Of a stretch of DNA of 64,000 nt, positions 35,601 through 48,420 are shown piece after piece. The DNA comes from Straminergon stramineum (taxonomy: Eukaryota > Streptophyta > Bryopsida > Hypnales > Calliergonaceae). Numbering within the stretch: position 1 is the first letter of the stretch; each line of letters opens with the position of its first letter. The notes beneath the pieces were generated by a model that saw only the letters and a program-made list of their open reading frames with translations, was not told the DNA's origin and did not search any database. The position numbers and the translations under genes are program-made. The DNA lies in contig OY987264.1 in assembly GCA_963920665.1 (NCBI GenBank), positions 30,360,906 through 30,424,905 on the forward strand, written 5' to 3'.

Positions 35601-38600
35601 AGGACTTGTTGTATTAGATGGAGGAGAATACTTGACTCTTCCAAATCAAGAATTTTGGAGGGTGAAATGGCCATCCCAATCCATAACAATGGTGGTCAAT
35701 CCAATGGTCCAAACATTTCAAATAATACCTCCACTTGAAGATCCAAAATATGCTCAAGAATTTAAGATAGGAAGACTTCTTGTAGAAGAGCTTCCAGGTA
35801 CTAGAGGTTGCTATTACCTGAGCCTAGAATCACTAGCATATGAATACAAAAGTCTATCAATATCTATGTTATAGGTATCTTACTATATTATAAAAACTCT
35901 TCATGATTAGAGGGCACCTATGTTATATATAACTTATATTATAAGTGTTTATACTAAAAGCACCTTCAATGGTTGCACAATATTTACTAATATATATATG
36001 TTCAAGGCTTGTAAGCTCACATTTCTATGCTTTAAATTATGCTAGTGTTGTTGTAGGTCGAAGCAAGAGCTATTACAAACTTTACATGGTTGGAGAACGG
36101 TCAGGAACTTTTATTGAAGGAGGAGTAACATGCACATACATAGGAAGTTTGGTAATATTTTTAAAATCCATTTTTTTCAATATTATTATTTCAAAAAATT
36201 AAATTTTATTATTTCATTTCAATTTATTTTGAAATAGAAATTTAAATATTTTATAAATAAGAATGTGTTGATTTTTTTAAAATTTATTTCATCCATATTT
36301 TGTGATAGAATATGCAATTTAACCCTTAAAGTACAAATGTGACCCCTTACAACCAAGATAGTCATCTAAACTTACTATGATATTTATTCGTTTCATAATT
36401 GAGGTGCATTCTTTGTTTTTATAGTGAACAATGAAATCATCCATCAACCGCTTTGGGGCTTCAATGTCCTTTAAGAGTTAATAAGTGTTTTTTTCAAGTC
36501 CTCCACAATATCTATTAGAAGAAAAACTTTGTCAATTCTTTGCTTAACCCTTGAAGGATACTAACTGTGGATTCAAAGTGTCTTGATGGATGACTTCATT
36601 TTTCATTGTAGAAACAAAAAATGCACCTATTAGTCTAATAATCCAAGCAATTTTGGTAACTACCTTAGTTATGTGGGGCCATGTCCTTCAAGGGTTAAAT
36701 GTATATGTATATATATAATCAAGTTTAAATTCTACAAACCAATGTCTTGATTAAGGTGATCATTTACAAAAAACTTCATAATTGACATTATAATAGGTGA
36801 CAATATATGATTCTCGATCTCATACAATTAGTGACATCAACACATTTGATGTTCGGCCATCGCCTTTGGGTGTATCAAGCTTAGTTGTTATGCATGGCCA
36901 CATGATTTGGGGCGGAATACGTGTTGTTGGTCAAAGAGAGAGAATTACGGAGATAAAATCAAAGCGATATCAACCTGCTATTGGAAAACTTGAATTTGAA
37001 AATGGAATTGTATCCTATGATCTTTTACACAAAAGATTTAGATTCCAAAAATTTGCTTTACATCCTGAGGTTGGTGACCTTGGTGATGAAGATGAATGGG
37101 AATCACCAAGAATTTTATGTGCATATGGCATAGCTTATTTAGTAACTCGGAAGGTACTAATAATCGATATCAATTAATTTTCTTAAAAATATCGTTTTGT
37201 TTTTTTCAATTGGATGTGATAGAGTTAATTGTAAAGTGTGTACAATGAGGAACTTAAGAGTGGGAGTTTGAGAAAAACACAAGACAAAACTCCTTAACTG
37301 AAGTACCCAAATTGGGTTTGGATGGAGTTTGGTGTTGTATTTCTTTTGTACTATTTTTAGTTAAACCTTCCTCAGTCTCACATCCCTTCTACAAAGTGGG
37401 GTTCACTTTATGATTAATTTTAATATAGATCTTTTTTTGTTTAGTACTATATATTTTACAAATTGCAATTTTTCCAAATGAATAATTTATGATATTTACC
37501 TTGTGAAATTCTGAATTAGATGTTGATTCATTCATCCGTTCATATATTTTATTTTTATTTTTATCTCACATTTAATTGATATTCTTGTTGCTTAGAGAAA
37601 AAACACATATTTGATGGTCTATTTTTATGTCTATTTCTAATGTTATTGAAGCATATACCAGATAAGATTTGCAAAAGAATTTAAAATGCGGACTCAATTT
37701 GATTCTACCTTTTATGTCTTTCCACCTTGTGTATTTCGCATATATAATAATGCAGATCCCGTACATATTCACCCCATGTCAACCATGCCTAGCAATATAC
37801 ACAATTGGCTCTTTGGACCCAAACAAGAAGATTACAACAAATGCCGTTTTGATGTACGTGGCGGCATGGGAGAGTTGTGTATCTTTGCTTATTTAACAAT
37901 GAATTTTGCAATATGCACACCGGAAATAGACAATTGGAGGATTCTTGAAACCACTCATAATGTTTTGCCAAGTCTACCAAGGTGAATATAAATTTTCTTT
38001 TGTTAATGGTTTAATTTTTATTTTTAATTTATGAAAAAATATCTTTCTTACAATCAACAAATTTTTTTGATTTTGTAAAAATAATTTTTAAATCCATAGA
38101 TATTTCAGAACCCAAAATCTAATATTTTCACAAGATACAACAAATATTTATTTTTAATTAGATATTGAAATGCAAAATTTATAGTCCAATATATGTCCAC
38201 ATGTCAAATAATGAAGTCATCCATACATATCTCTGTTTTTTTATATTTTTTTCATGCAAAGAATTCTTTTATTACAATTGAAATCTACTTTGGAAAAAAA
38301 AATGTAGAATGCAAAATGATAATTAACAGTTTAGCTAATGTTTAATTTTAGATCTTTGGAGAGATTGAATTTCTTAAACCTTAAAAAAGATACTATTCCT
38401 CTAGGAATTATAATATTTGAATTTGAATATAGTCTAGACTTTGAATGTAACATGGTTACTATTGCGTGAAGCTTATTGAGACTAGCAGATTGTGAATTTA
38501 TTCCAAATTTTCGAGCTGAACCCAAACATCAACCTGGTGAACATTATTTGACATGGGAGGGCCAAGGAAAATCATATCCTAAGCTTTTCCGACCACCGAG

Positions 38601-38967
38601 TGAAACTCTCTTACCTAATGAAGACCACCAAGTACGATGTTGCGATGATGATCCTATTCCTTACCATGAAGGAAGTAATATCATGGGTCCACAACCGTTA
38701 TTCTTAGAGAAACAACTTCCTTTAACTACTCGTGAATTACACTACAAAGCCATGTTAGATGTAGCTGATGGTCATAGGAGGAGCTTAAGACGTAGAACAA
38801 TTGTTCCTCTTGCACGCAATTCAATGGCTACTGCAACACGAAAATCTTTTAGGAAATTAAGCTATGTGCCACTGACTGTGCCACCAAATTGGTTAGTAAG
38901 AGATAAACGAGAAAAGATAGGACCTCCACACCCACCTATAAAAACCATTGAAGAATTCAATGACTAA
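32638..38967 (+). CDS. Kelch-like (F-box-associated type) protein with unrecognised N- and C-terminal regions, 877 aa
   Basis: Exons: 32638-33270, 33723-34011, 35354-35797, 36057-36151, 36797-37153, 37662-37981, 38472-38967 (last acceptor could be 38481). Phases agree throughout, and an in-frame TAG lies 36 bp before the ATG. Residues about 309-712 look like the kelch/galactose-oxidase-type region of plant F-box proteins: WLSIAMMNFLP, VNTVIAGEKGLVVLDGG, MVVNPMVQTFQIIPPL, KLYMVGERSG, VTIYDSRSHTI, SSLVVMHGHMIWGG and GIVSYDLLHKRF. No F-box was found. Residues 1-308 (rich in Trp, Pro and His, with REYWPKNPRTRERSLLR) and 713-877 (basic, with RRSLRRRTIVP) match nothing I know. Three TTAA elements sit in its introns. 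Exon structure and intact frames argue for a real gene; the kelch assignment is inference from pattern, and the function is unknown. Confidence 0.62.
35043..35271. mobile_element. TTAA-flanked element in kelch-like gene intron 2, 229 bp
   Basis: The left end is TTAACCCTTAAAAGAAGG and the right end CATCCTTTAAGGGTTAA, an inverted repeat of TTAACCCTTAAA. It lies between exons 34011 and 35354 and is a sister of the copy at 29812-30026. No coding capacity. Confidence 0.75.
36319..36481 (+). mobile_element. TTAA-flanked short element in kelch-like gene intron 4, 163 bp
   Basis: The left end is TTAACCCTTAAAG and the right end CTTTAAGAGTTAA (one base off GGG). The interior block GAGGTGCATTCTTTGTTTTT...ATCATCCATCAA recurs, reversed, in the next element. 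Confidence 0.7.
36544..36698 (-). mobile_element. TTAA-flanked short element, 155 bp, inverted relative to its neighbour
   Basis: The ends TTAACCCTTGAAGGA and TCCTTCAAGGGTTAA are a perfect 15-bp inverted repeat. On the minus strand the interior reads AGGTGCATTTTTTGTTTCTA and GTCATCCATCAAG, matching the 36319-36481 copy. The two copies are 62 bp apart in opposite orientation within one intron. Confidence 0.78.
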
Positions 38968-40499
38968 AGATGTAATATAGCTACTCCATTTTGGTCTTCA
39001 ATTGTAAAAACCTTCTACCATAAATAATGAACCTTAATCATTCGTGTCTAAGGACTTTTTGTTGAATTTCCTAGAAATTAATTAGAATATCCAAGATGAT
39101 GAACCTTAGCAAAGAACTTTAACACATGATTTTAAAAAATTTCATTGAATTTTTTTTAATGTACATTTGAGGCAATCTCAAAGTACATTCTTCGTATAAT
39201 GGATTTTTGGCAAGATTCAATAAACTCTACTATTTTCAATAGTTCAAAAAAAAGTGTGGTTTTTTAGCTCAACTTTGTTTTATACATCTACTGGCTCTGT
39301 GTTTTTGAACTAAAGTAGATAGGGCTATTTTACACCTCATATAATTTTATTATATTATTATGTTTGTTTTTGTGTTTTTGTAATTTATGAGTTCTTACCA
39401 AATAGAATTGCTGATTTAAAGCTAAGTTTTTGAAAAATGCTTTTTGGTTAGAATTTTTCTTTTTATACAAATGTCATTAAAAAAATGCAAATTGTCTAAG
39501 TTTAGACATTTGTTAAATCGACTTCTTATGGTGTGCAATTCCAACCATTGAATTTTTATTTATTTTTATTTTTTGGTGTACAACTAAAAAAATTTTACAA
39601 AACCAATTTTAATTTTATTATGGATTATTTTCCTATTCCTTGAAAATGCAAACATCAAGGACTAAAGGTATCAACTTTCTAGAATTTCCAATCAAACCAT
39701 TTTGTTTACAAATTTTAGAGATAATTTTTCTAGTTTTGAATTTTTGGAAATGAATGTTTTCTTTAAAGTTTTGCTAATTTTTCATATATTTTTATCTTAT
39801 TAAAAGCTCACAATACTTCCAATACAATCTCCATTTAATACAAATCAACAATGATTTCTTGCAACAACCCTACTCTAGAAGATTACCAAGAGTATTTCGA
39901 CATAATAGAATGACCTCTACCAAAGATGATATTTCAATTATAAAATATGTCTAACTTTTTGAATGCTTTGGCATTAGTGGTTTTGAAAAGATTCCAACCA
40001 TGCTATTTTCTTTCAAGATTTTGGTGGAAGTTATTAATTAGAAAGTCCAAGTTTCCATAAGCTTGATGAAAACTCATTATAGATAACTACTAATTACATG
40101 ATTACCTCCAATAATATCCATTTTATGGCATAGTTCATCTCCATGCATGTCAAATATTACAATAGTGAAATGAATTTACTTAAATATTTTCATCTACAAA
40201 AAGGCCAAATATGTTAAAACCTCAAATACATCCATGTTTATATTTTATTCACCTTATAAGAATGTGGAGGCCAAAAATGGCCAATTGATGACTTTCCAAA
40301 TCATTGTAGAGATGAAGAACACACCTCTTGATCATTTTTGAGTGACTAAATAGGTTATGGGCTGTTGTTATATGTTTGAAATTTCAAGAAATTGGAGGAA
40401 TTCTAAGAAATAGCAAGATTCATTTCCAAATGATTTGTTAGTAAAAACAAATTGAACATTAAACAAAAGATAGGATCTATACATTTTTACGGGCCCTGT

Positions 40500-41130
40500 C
40501 AAAGGTATATCATTTCAAGATTGTTGTACACAAAATTATAGGAAATTTATATTTATAGAATTTCAAATATTCACAATTTGATAAACATGAAAATGATGTT
40601 GGTTCCCACAATATTTGAATATTTCTTAATGGAATTGAGAGCATAGAATTGCAATAGCCATTGTAGAGTATGGGTTGCAACATGAACCATTCTTACATCT
40701 TAATGCCCTTGCATTTGAAACAATTGTTGAATAAGACAATGCATTCAACTTATATTTTAGAGCCCTATAATGCATTTTTAGGTTTAGATATTTTGTACAA
40801 AGACTAGAATTCATGATGCATACAATTGATTCTACGAATTTAAAAAACATGTTTTTGTCAATTTTAATAATGTCAAAAAATTGTCAATATTATGAAAGTT
40901 ATTTTGTTTTTGGACAGGGCCAATTTCGAAATTAATTTTCTTTCAAATCATTACTAATTTTTTCTTCAAACTTCCATAGTGACGTGCAAGTGTTATTTCG
41001 CATACTACAACTTTCATAAATATACCTTTTGGACTTTATCCACTCATGCTCATGGTATAGTACATATTTGAATGAAAAATTTCCAAATTCATATGCAATT
41101 TTTTCCGTCACCATATGTAATAATGGAAAT
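40500..41130. repeat. Second, rearranged copy of the 15.8-16.4 kb inverted-repeat family
   Basis: Positions 40504-40628 match the loop of the first copy (AATTTGATAAACATG, AATGATGTTGGTTC, CACAATATTTGAAT). Positions about 40930-41110 match its right arm (ACTAATTTTTTCTTCAAACT, TTTTGGACTTT, CATGCTCATGGTATAG-like). Between them is about 300 bp of unrelated DNA, and the left arm is missing, so this copy can no longer fold back. Confidence 0.7.
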
Positions 41131-42504
41131 AAAGTTTTTACCCTAGATAAAACTTTGAAAAGGCATCACAATTGTAGTTTCTTGAATTTTTTTTTAAATT
41201 TACATTTTCAAGTACACCTATGATTTCTTCTATTAGGAATATTAATTATTTTCTTTAATTAAGCTTGCATTCAAGTTTGAGTACATGGTTATGGGCTTCA
41301 TCCTTTAGGGGTTTATTCCATGACATTTGGGGGACTCCCTTGTCTCCAAATTGAGCAGTCCAAACCTTGCACAATTTATACTCCAAGAATCAAATACGTA
41401 TTTAGATGAATTAAGCAATTCCAAAAATTACAATTTAGAGCTCACTCACTTAGACCCCTAGGGTTCAAATAAAATAGGTTTATAGTTATTAAGAAATAGG
41501 ATTTTTACAAAAAATATAATCAATAGAAAAATTTACAACAATAGGTTGCAACATCCAAAAAGATTCCTCGCGAAGTGATGATGGTCTAAAGGACTAAAAT
41601 TTGACTCAAGGTCTCCATCAATATATATGACATTGATTATAGTGCAATAGAAAGCATTTTAACAAAGACACAAGTACAAAAGATGTTTAAGGCTAATATT
41701 TTTTGGTGAACTATCATCATTTCAAGCTTACTCCATATACTTTTAGTAAATTTTTAATGAAAATCTCCTTAAAGGTCATTACTTATAATCTTATGTCAAG
41801 GACTATACTTATAAATTCACTTAAAACACCCCTTTCTCTTGTAGTGCTCTAATTCAAAATAACATTCAACTTATACATGATGATTAAAAGGATTTGTCCT
41901 TCAAGCATGCATAAATTTTAATTTAGGAAATGAAGGATCCTACCAATGAACCTACAATAACTCTAGCTACCTTGAGGAAGATGTTGCAATGACCTCGAGC
42001 TACCACGTCCAAAAGGATCTAGACATTAAGCATTCATTACAAATAGTCTACATTGTTGCACCTATATATGTAGTTATTTCAATGTTTTAGAAATAAAGAC
42101 TATCAATAAAAAATTCAAAATAATAGATAATAGATTTAACTTTCTTCAATACATGATTTTCTAGGTGACTCTCTAGGGCCCACACGTCTTGTTAATTCTC
42201 TGTAAAATTTAAAATTCAAATTCTATTATCATTATCCTAATAATGTCAAAAGATCCAAATAATTTTAATATTTAGAGAGAGTAAAAATATTCTTTGTGAA
42301 ACTTTTGAAATTTAAGGTAGTATAAGGTGTGCAACTAAGACAAATTTATTTTTGGAGATGACTATCAACTTAGTACAAAAAATAAACTACTACTAGCAAA
42401 CAATCAATAACTTCCATATCTAAAAAATGACATATTTATTATCTATTATATTAAATACAGATTCACGACCCCTATCATGATCTATTGTTACAAATATAGT
42501 CACA

Positions 42505-42632
42505 TTTTCATTTAAAATATATCATGCTATCATCCCAAATGTTTTTCATCTAATTGTATAAGACTTTGTTTTCATCTAAAATATATCATGTTGTCATCCC
42601 AAATGTTTTTCATTTGATTATGTACGACTTCA
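42505..42632. repeat. Two-unit 64-bp tandem repeat
   Basis: Units 42505-42568 and 42569-42632 share TTTTCATyTAAAATATATCA, TCATCCCAAATGTTTTTCAT and a final ACTT. A weaker third version may lie near 42690-42750, and a related single copy near 300-420. Confidence 0.8.
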
Positions 42633-43637
42633 ACCAGATGTAACAAATTTGTGCTAGTATTATATTAAGTATGTGATGTCATGACCCTTGTCACAAAATT
42701 AGTCACGTTTTCATCCTATAGAAATATCATTCAATTATTTCATATAGCATTCACAATGAAAACCTAGGGCAAGATAAATATTCCTATGATTTGTCATGCA
42801 CATGTTTCTTCTATCTCTTGTAAACAAAAATATGCAATGGAAGCATTGTAGCATACTTTTGTAACAATTGTATGACTAGTACTCCTCATTTTGAAAAAGA
42901 ACCCTATCTCCTTTTGTTCCTTCAAAAATAAAGATAGTATTTTGTATGAATCAACTAAAATAGGTATACTAAATTTTTTTTTTAGTGTCACCTACACTAA
43001 TTTACATAAAATGCTACAAATTTTTACTCTTGATGAATATTTTTACCAACTATGATTATACAAATCCTCTACTTTGAATAGAATCGATATCTATGCTCTT
43101 GATAGAAACATTCATCTATTGTAAAAAATTATGGCCCTCAATAAGTAGTTAGTATGGGTGAGACTAAATACAGTTTTTAGTGTACCGGTCAGAGGTGATT
43201 TGGCATTACACCAATCCATAAATGGCCATAATTATTTTTCTTTGAACACTCCAAGCGGCTTTGGCCGTGAAGCAGTGCATCGCCTTTCAAGAAAAGGGCC
43301 TCAAATGTCCTCCTTCAGTGAGTTCAGCCAAACTTTCCAAAATAATGAAAGGTTTAAATATACTATAATTCCATAAATAATCTAACTTCAGAGATTTCAA
43401 TTTTCAAATTACAATTTACATTTACACATTTTAGTAGTAACATGAATATTGTTACTACACAAAAATCTACAGATGAAGACTCATCCTGGACCCATGCACC
43501 ATGCACGGATTATCCTCTCGTTCCTTGCGCACAGGGATCATCATCTGTTTACCTTAATCATCTACCGGTATTTCTTTAGTCCAGCCAAACAACCTCAAGG
43601 TCTTGTCAGTGGAAAATTGTGAACTAGTCTTCTAGTT

Positions 43638-46600
43638 TCAGCTATGTGCAATAAGAATTTGACGTTCCTTGTCTGAATGAGACAATACCCGAACGGAGGG
43701 CGGAAGTTTGAGAGGTGGCAATCCAGGGGCCAGCTGTACAGTTTGATCTACTTTGGCGAGAAGGTTTTGAGTTGGTGGGAGGGAGCAAAATTTAGAATAA
43801 GAAGGTCTGGAGGGCTTCGACTGATACCAGAGCGTGCCGGACTTTGGAGAGGGAGAACCTGTTTTACTTGAACCATTAGCTTTACCTTGCTTTGAAGATA
43901 TGGTAGCAGGAGAACGGGCAGAATCTGAAGCTGAAGGAAACTCACTCGACAAGTGTCTGGTTGCAGGAGAATTGCACGAGTTACCAAAAGGACCTTCACA
44001 AAATTCAGCTTGTTCCAGCTCTCCATCCTCATAGCTGCCAGCCTCGTCTTGCTTCGACGGAACTTTTTCCTGCGCACAACATATTCCACCATGATCACGC
44101 TTTCTGTATTCAACAAATACATTAACGCTTTGGGTATTCGACAAATACATGCATGGTTAGCACACATCGGTAAGCTTCAATAAAAAAAGAAGTCATTCCT
44201 AGGTTTAGGGTTTACCACAGATGGGCAAAGTTGAGTTGCAGCAGCAAAACCCGGGCAGCTTCGAGCATCATAAAGCTTACGCTTTTCTCTGTTGTTCACA
44301 ACGGGCTTGTAGGATTTTTGCGTGCCAATGGCAACCCGCCATTGCCGGGAAATCGTAGCTGGGTCCCGATATGGTACACAGTAACGACACACTTTGATCC
44401 AGTCATATTTGTACACCTTAAGTGCCTGAAAAATAAAAATTGTGCATACGGGTAAGAGCCAGAATATGATCAGAAGAACATAGACCATATTGCATGAGTA
44501 TTTGAGAGATCAATACAAACTGTCTGGATGGAAGTCAACAATACAAATCACCGTCTTCTTAGCTTCATGCAAAGGATCCCTCGTTGACAAACAACTGATG
44601 AAGTGTAACCCACCTCTTCAATGCAGGCTACCTCATCTGCGGTTAACGGAGACAATTTCATTCTCCTGACAGCCTGAAATAAACATCCATGCAGCATATC
44701 AGCTCATCGAGCAACACACCAACGAAAACATAATTCTACACATACACATAATTCATTAATGATTGATACCACGGGGCTCCACAATAAACTGCGTTCAAAT
44801 CTTAATGGTTCCTGAGCCTGCTACCCTAGACGACATCCATGGTGGAAAATAGTTTCTCCAGTTTGTTAGCTCTCTGGGAAATAACAATCAAACAACAACC
44901 ACAGTAATCGGAACAAGTGAGGCACAGAGACATCATTCAAATCATTCTGTGCCACTACAGACCTTTATAGAGTTATGGGGAGCTCTTGCAGAACTGCGAT
45001 TCTTCTGCCTGACAAAAATCTGCAAACAAGGAAAGGCATAAATTCCCTCACGAACATTTCTTTGTGTAAGCAGCATGTGCAGGAAGTCACCATTCAAAGC
45101 TGGCCTCTGTAATTTCAGCTGTCAATTCTTATAGAGCGAGAACATATATGAATATTCAATATTGTGGGTTCATTCCAGAAGGCATCAAGGGGATGAACAA
45201 TAAAATGCAGTCCCAAACACTATCAGCGCACAACATCATAATTCATGACCTCTAAATGATACCACATTGAATGCAACAGGCAATAAAGAGTCTCATAGAT
45301 CAAAGACATAATATATTTATCTTTGCTTCTACATGAGAGGAATTCCTATGATAATAACTCACCTGATGCATTGACTTGGATGGCAAAAAACGTTCTTGAA
45401 TAGCTTTCCAGTCGTTGTTGTAAGTCATCAACCCCATTGCCAATAACCTTTCACATGTCACATTAAGAAAATTTGAGCCCATTGTTCAGTGCTCAGGAAC
45501 GACAATCAACACCAAAAGTATCACCAAAATGACGAGGGGTCATGACGAAACTCACTCATCCTCAACATCTGTAAACAAAAGTCGATTTGCGGCAGTGGCA
45601 GGAGGTGCTTTGCGGGGGAATAGATTGATATTGAACAAAGAGCTAAATCGCTCCATTGCTGAAGCAATATCCTTTGGAACTACTGCTATAGTTTGCTTCT
45701 TGGTACTCTCCACAAGTGCTGCTGCCATTGTCCTTTTCAGTTTGGGAGATGACTCTTCGCAAGCAAACTTTGGACTTTCACACAATTGCAGTTGCACTGC
45801 AAAAAGTGGAACTCGATTCTCACTTGAGAAATTCTGCTGCCCGGAGTCCTGAAAGACTGCAATGCATCACAAGAATATATCAGTTTCAATGCAAAGTAAT
45901 GGTAACCATCGTCTCTCAACCCACAGAAATGACCAAATCGAGAATGGAACTGCAATGAAAAGGATGAAACATACCCTGTTGAACAACTGCCATGAATTCC
46001 CTTACAAGTGCCAAAGGAGCTACATCCATTAACGATCTTACAGGACCTGAGGTTGCCGGCAGCCATTCCAAGGATAAAGACTCTGAAAAAGATGACGACG
46101 AGGAGAGAGCCGATTCACAGGCGTTGTCGATTGATTTTGTCTGATCTGAAGAGGTCTGCAGAGTGCGCCCAGAGGCCAAACCTGCGTGCAAGTTATTCAC
46201 TTGAGAAGGACAACCGAAGACCACGAAAGAATGAGAACGAAGGCCTTAATACAAGACCTTAAGAGGGGGAGAAGATGATGTAGATTGACTCTGTTAATGT
46301 AAGACCACAAAATTGATAAGGAGAGGCTAGATAAATATTGCTAGTAGATGCTGAAATTGGAATCGAGTGGAACGATGGATACAGTGCTAACAACATACTG
46401 ATGAGGACCTGAACTAGAACTCATGCGGGTAGAAGACGCACCATCTCTGCCCCTGATAACCGGAGCTGATTCTGACGATAAACTTTGAAAAGAAGAAGTC
46501 TCATTTTTAGGAACAGAAGGACGAATGTATGGAGGTCGAAAACAGAAATCGGGGAAAGCGGATAACTTCCACGATAAAACAGACTCTCGTTTTTCAACAA

Positions 46601-48047
46601 GCTCCATCAACATCCTGTGAGTATCTACCGCCGTCTGCTGCATTGCTGGTTCAAATATACTCATGGCATACACTTGTAAAAGTAGCTGCACATGCTCATG
46701 CATCAAACAATATAGCTGTCCGATCTGACGTGCTGTAAACCCACAATCTGAAGGCTGCCTCTTAGCACTGCATACCGACGGCCGGGACGCAGTCCCTGCT
46801 AGAAGCCGGCTCCGCTCACCAACTGAAACGTTCCCGGCATAGGGCAATAAAGGCCTTAGCGGGGCCTTAGCACGCCATGTATTGAGCACTTTATTCTGCA
46901 CGCTTTCTCTCTTTCGCCGTTTCCCTCTGGTCACAGGTCCGCGTGCCCGCTTCCTTTTGCGGCCAAGGCCATCTACACCTTCTTCGACGTCACTTTCTAG
47001 AGCTTCGTCAATTTCAATGACGAAATCGGCGTCTTCGTCCTCACTCTCACTTTCTTCGATCCCTTTCTCCTGCTTCAGCGTGGCATGCACAGGACGGGTC
47101 AATTCCAAAAAAACGATTCTGAAAAATCATGCTCCAAATCAGAATTAGGGTGGATAGCATCTCCCCAGCACCACCTACAGATTATGCTATTTAGTGAAAA
47201 AGCAAGAGGAGAGAAAATTTCGCATCAGTCTGAATTCCTTGTCTACAAAACGTACACTAATCACATAGTTATAGTGCAGCGAACAAAACGACAGTGGTTT
47301 AGGGTTTGCGGATTCCACATGCATTTTCCGGGTAACTACTGGGAGGTCGAATCCAGCAGAACTATAGTCTAAGTAATCGTGCCTTGTTTCTTAACCCCTA
47401 AGCGCTCAGAAGTCCATATTCTGCCATGTTCTGAATGATGAATATAGGGCTTCCGGGCAATGTTTTGTGCCGAAGTAACTATTTCTTGAATCTTTGAAAA
47501 GCAAATTCCCTCTATCTTTGACCAATTAGATGAAAGTGAGGTAAATAATATAATTTGACAAAGACACAAGCAAAGAAACATGCAAAATTTCAGAAAAAGG
47601 ATTAGGGCGTTAAAGGGTTAACACTACGAAAATAACTACTCTGGCTGCGTTCCGGGGCTTTACCAGCTTCTTCTGCTCTTCTAATCCCCCGTTCCCTTGC
47701 ACAGCCGCCAGAAACTTGCGATACTCTTCCTCATCATCCACGTTTTGGAAATAATCCTCTTCATCCGATTCCTGGAGAAACGTTTCCAGCTGATCAAGCG
47801 ACATATCCGCGAGGGAGTAGTGCGCTCGGGTGCGCTTGGAGATCGCATCCACCAGATCTTGCTCATCTTGGGACGGACGATCATCCGATCGCCTGCCCCA
47901 TTCACTACTTCGGGAGGGACTACTGCGCCACTCAGGCAGACCCTCCAGAGCGTGGCTCATCATCAGTTCCTCTTCGCCGCGATCCTGCGAAGGGGAACAG
48001 GGAGAAGAAGGCATGCAGGAAGGGCTGTCCGCGTCGTCCAGGTCCAT
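43638..48047 (-). CDS. Plant GON4-like SANT/Myb-like nuclear protein, nine exons, 798 aa
   Basis: Exons in transcription order: 48047-47664, 47069-46409, 46181-45975, 45856-45556, 45447-45363, 45019-44963, 44673-44614, 44425-44216, 44069-43638. All junctions are in phase; the second donor (GTCCTC) is weak, so that boundary is less sure. The layout is typical of plant GON4-like homeodomain-like proteins: SEWG and EEYRKFLAAV near residues 60-120; an acidic run and EIDEALESD (about 129-155); a basic RKRKRARGPVTRGKRRKR nuclear signal (about 165-182); FTARQIGQL...HVQLLLQVYAM (about 239-264); FRPPYIRPSVP; GPVRSLMDVAPLALV (about 395-410); and two SANT-like segments, GLMTYNNDWKAIQERFLPSK...RQKNR and PLTADEVACIEEALKVYKYDW, then VPYRDPATISRQWRVAIGTQKSYK (about 515-630). 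GON4/GON4L proteins act in transcriptional repression and chromatin. The C-terminal 140 residues are low-complexity, Ser/Pro-rich. Confidence 0.85.
47391..47621. mobile_element. TTAA-flanked element in GON4-like intron 1, 231 bp
   Basis: The left end is TTAACCCCTAAGCGCTCA and the right end AGGGCGTTAAAGGGTTAA. The termini share the CGCyC block with the element at 59939-60797 (TTAACCCCTCACCGCTCA). It lies within the intron 47070-47663, and its right edge is about 40 bp from exon 1. Confidence 0.7.
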
Positions 48048-48420
48048 GGCGACGACGGAGAGAAAAGGGGCCAGGGATCATAACCCTAATTTCAGAAAAA
48101 CACAATCTCAACCACAAGTTCACCTGATACTCCCAGACCCGCAACGTCAAGCACAATATCACCTGCTATTCCCCCAAACGCAACCTCGACTACTGAATCA
48201 TCTGCTACTCCCCAAACCGCAACCGCAACCACAAATTCATCTGCTACTTTCCAAAACCGGAACCTCAACGACAAAATCACCTGCTACACCCAAAAGTTTC
48301 GCAATCTCAAGTACAAATTCAACTGCTACTCCCAAAATTTTCTCAATCTCGGGCAAAACCTAAACTTGTATCACGATCCTCAGTAGCAAAGAGCAGATAA
48401 TCACGGAGCCAGAACATTTC
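48048..48420 (-). promoter_or_regulatory. 5' flank of the GON4-like gene with a 39-42-bp minisatellite
   Basis: Upstream of the minus-strand ATG, six imperfect units run from 48121 to about 48360, each starting CACCTGCTAyTCCC-like and containing CGCAACCTC or CAATCTC. Starts are near 48121, 48160, 48199, 48238, 48278 and 48320, so spacing drifts from 39 to 42 bp. The array probably sits in the promoter or 5' UTR. The plus strand is open here and would encode 13-residue repeats (HLLLPKPQPQPQI-like), but I treat that as incidental. Confidence 0.7.

Larger units (their letters stand above)
38968..43637. other. Gene-free AT-rich intergenic DNA
   Basis: No gene is recognised. It contains the repeat copies listed separately at 40500-41130 and 42505-42632. 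The last 200-500 bp are probably the 3' UTR of the minus-strand GON4-like gene. A 72-codon frame at 43158-43376 has no family signature and starts at GTG. Confidence 0.45.

Noticed and set aside
47830..48363. 177-codon plus-strand frame with 13-residue repeats
   Set aside because: It is antisense to the first exon of the GON4-like gene, and its repeats are explained by the minisatellite; no start context or homologous domain.
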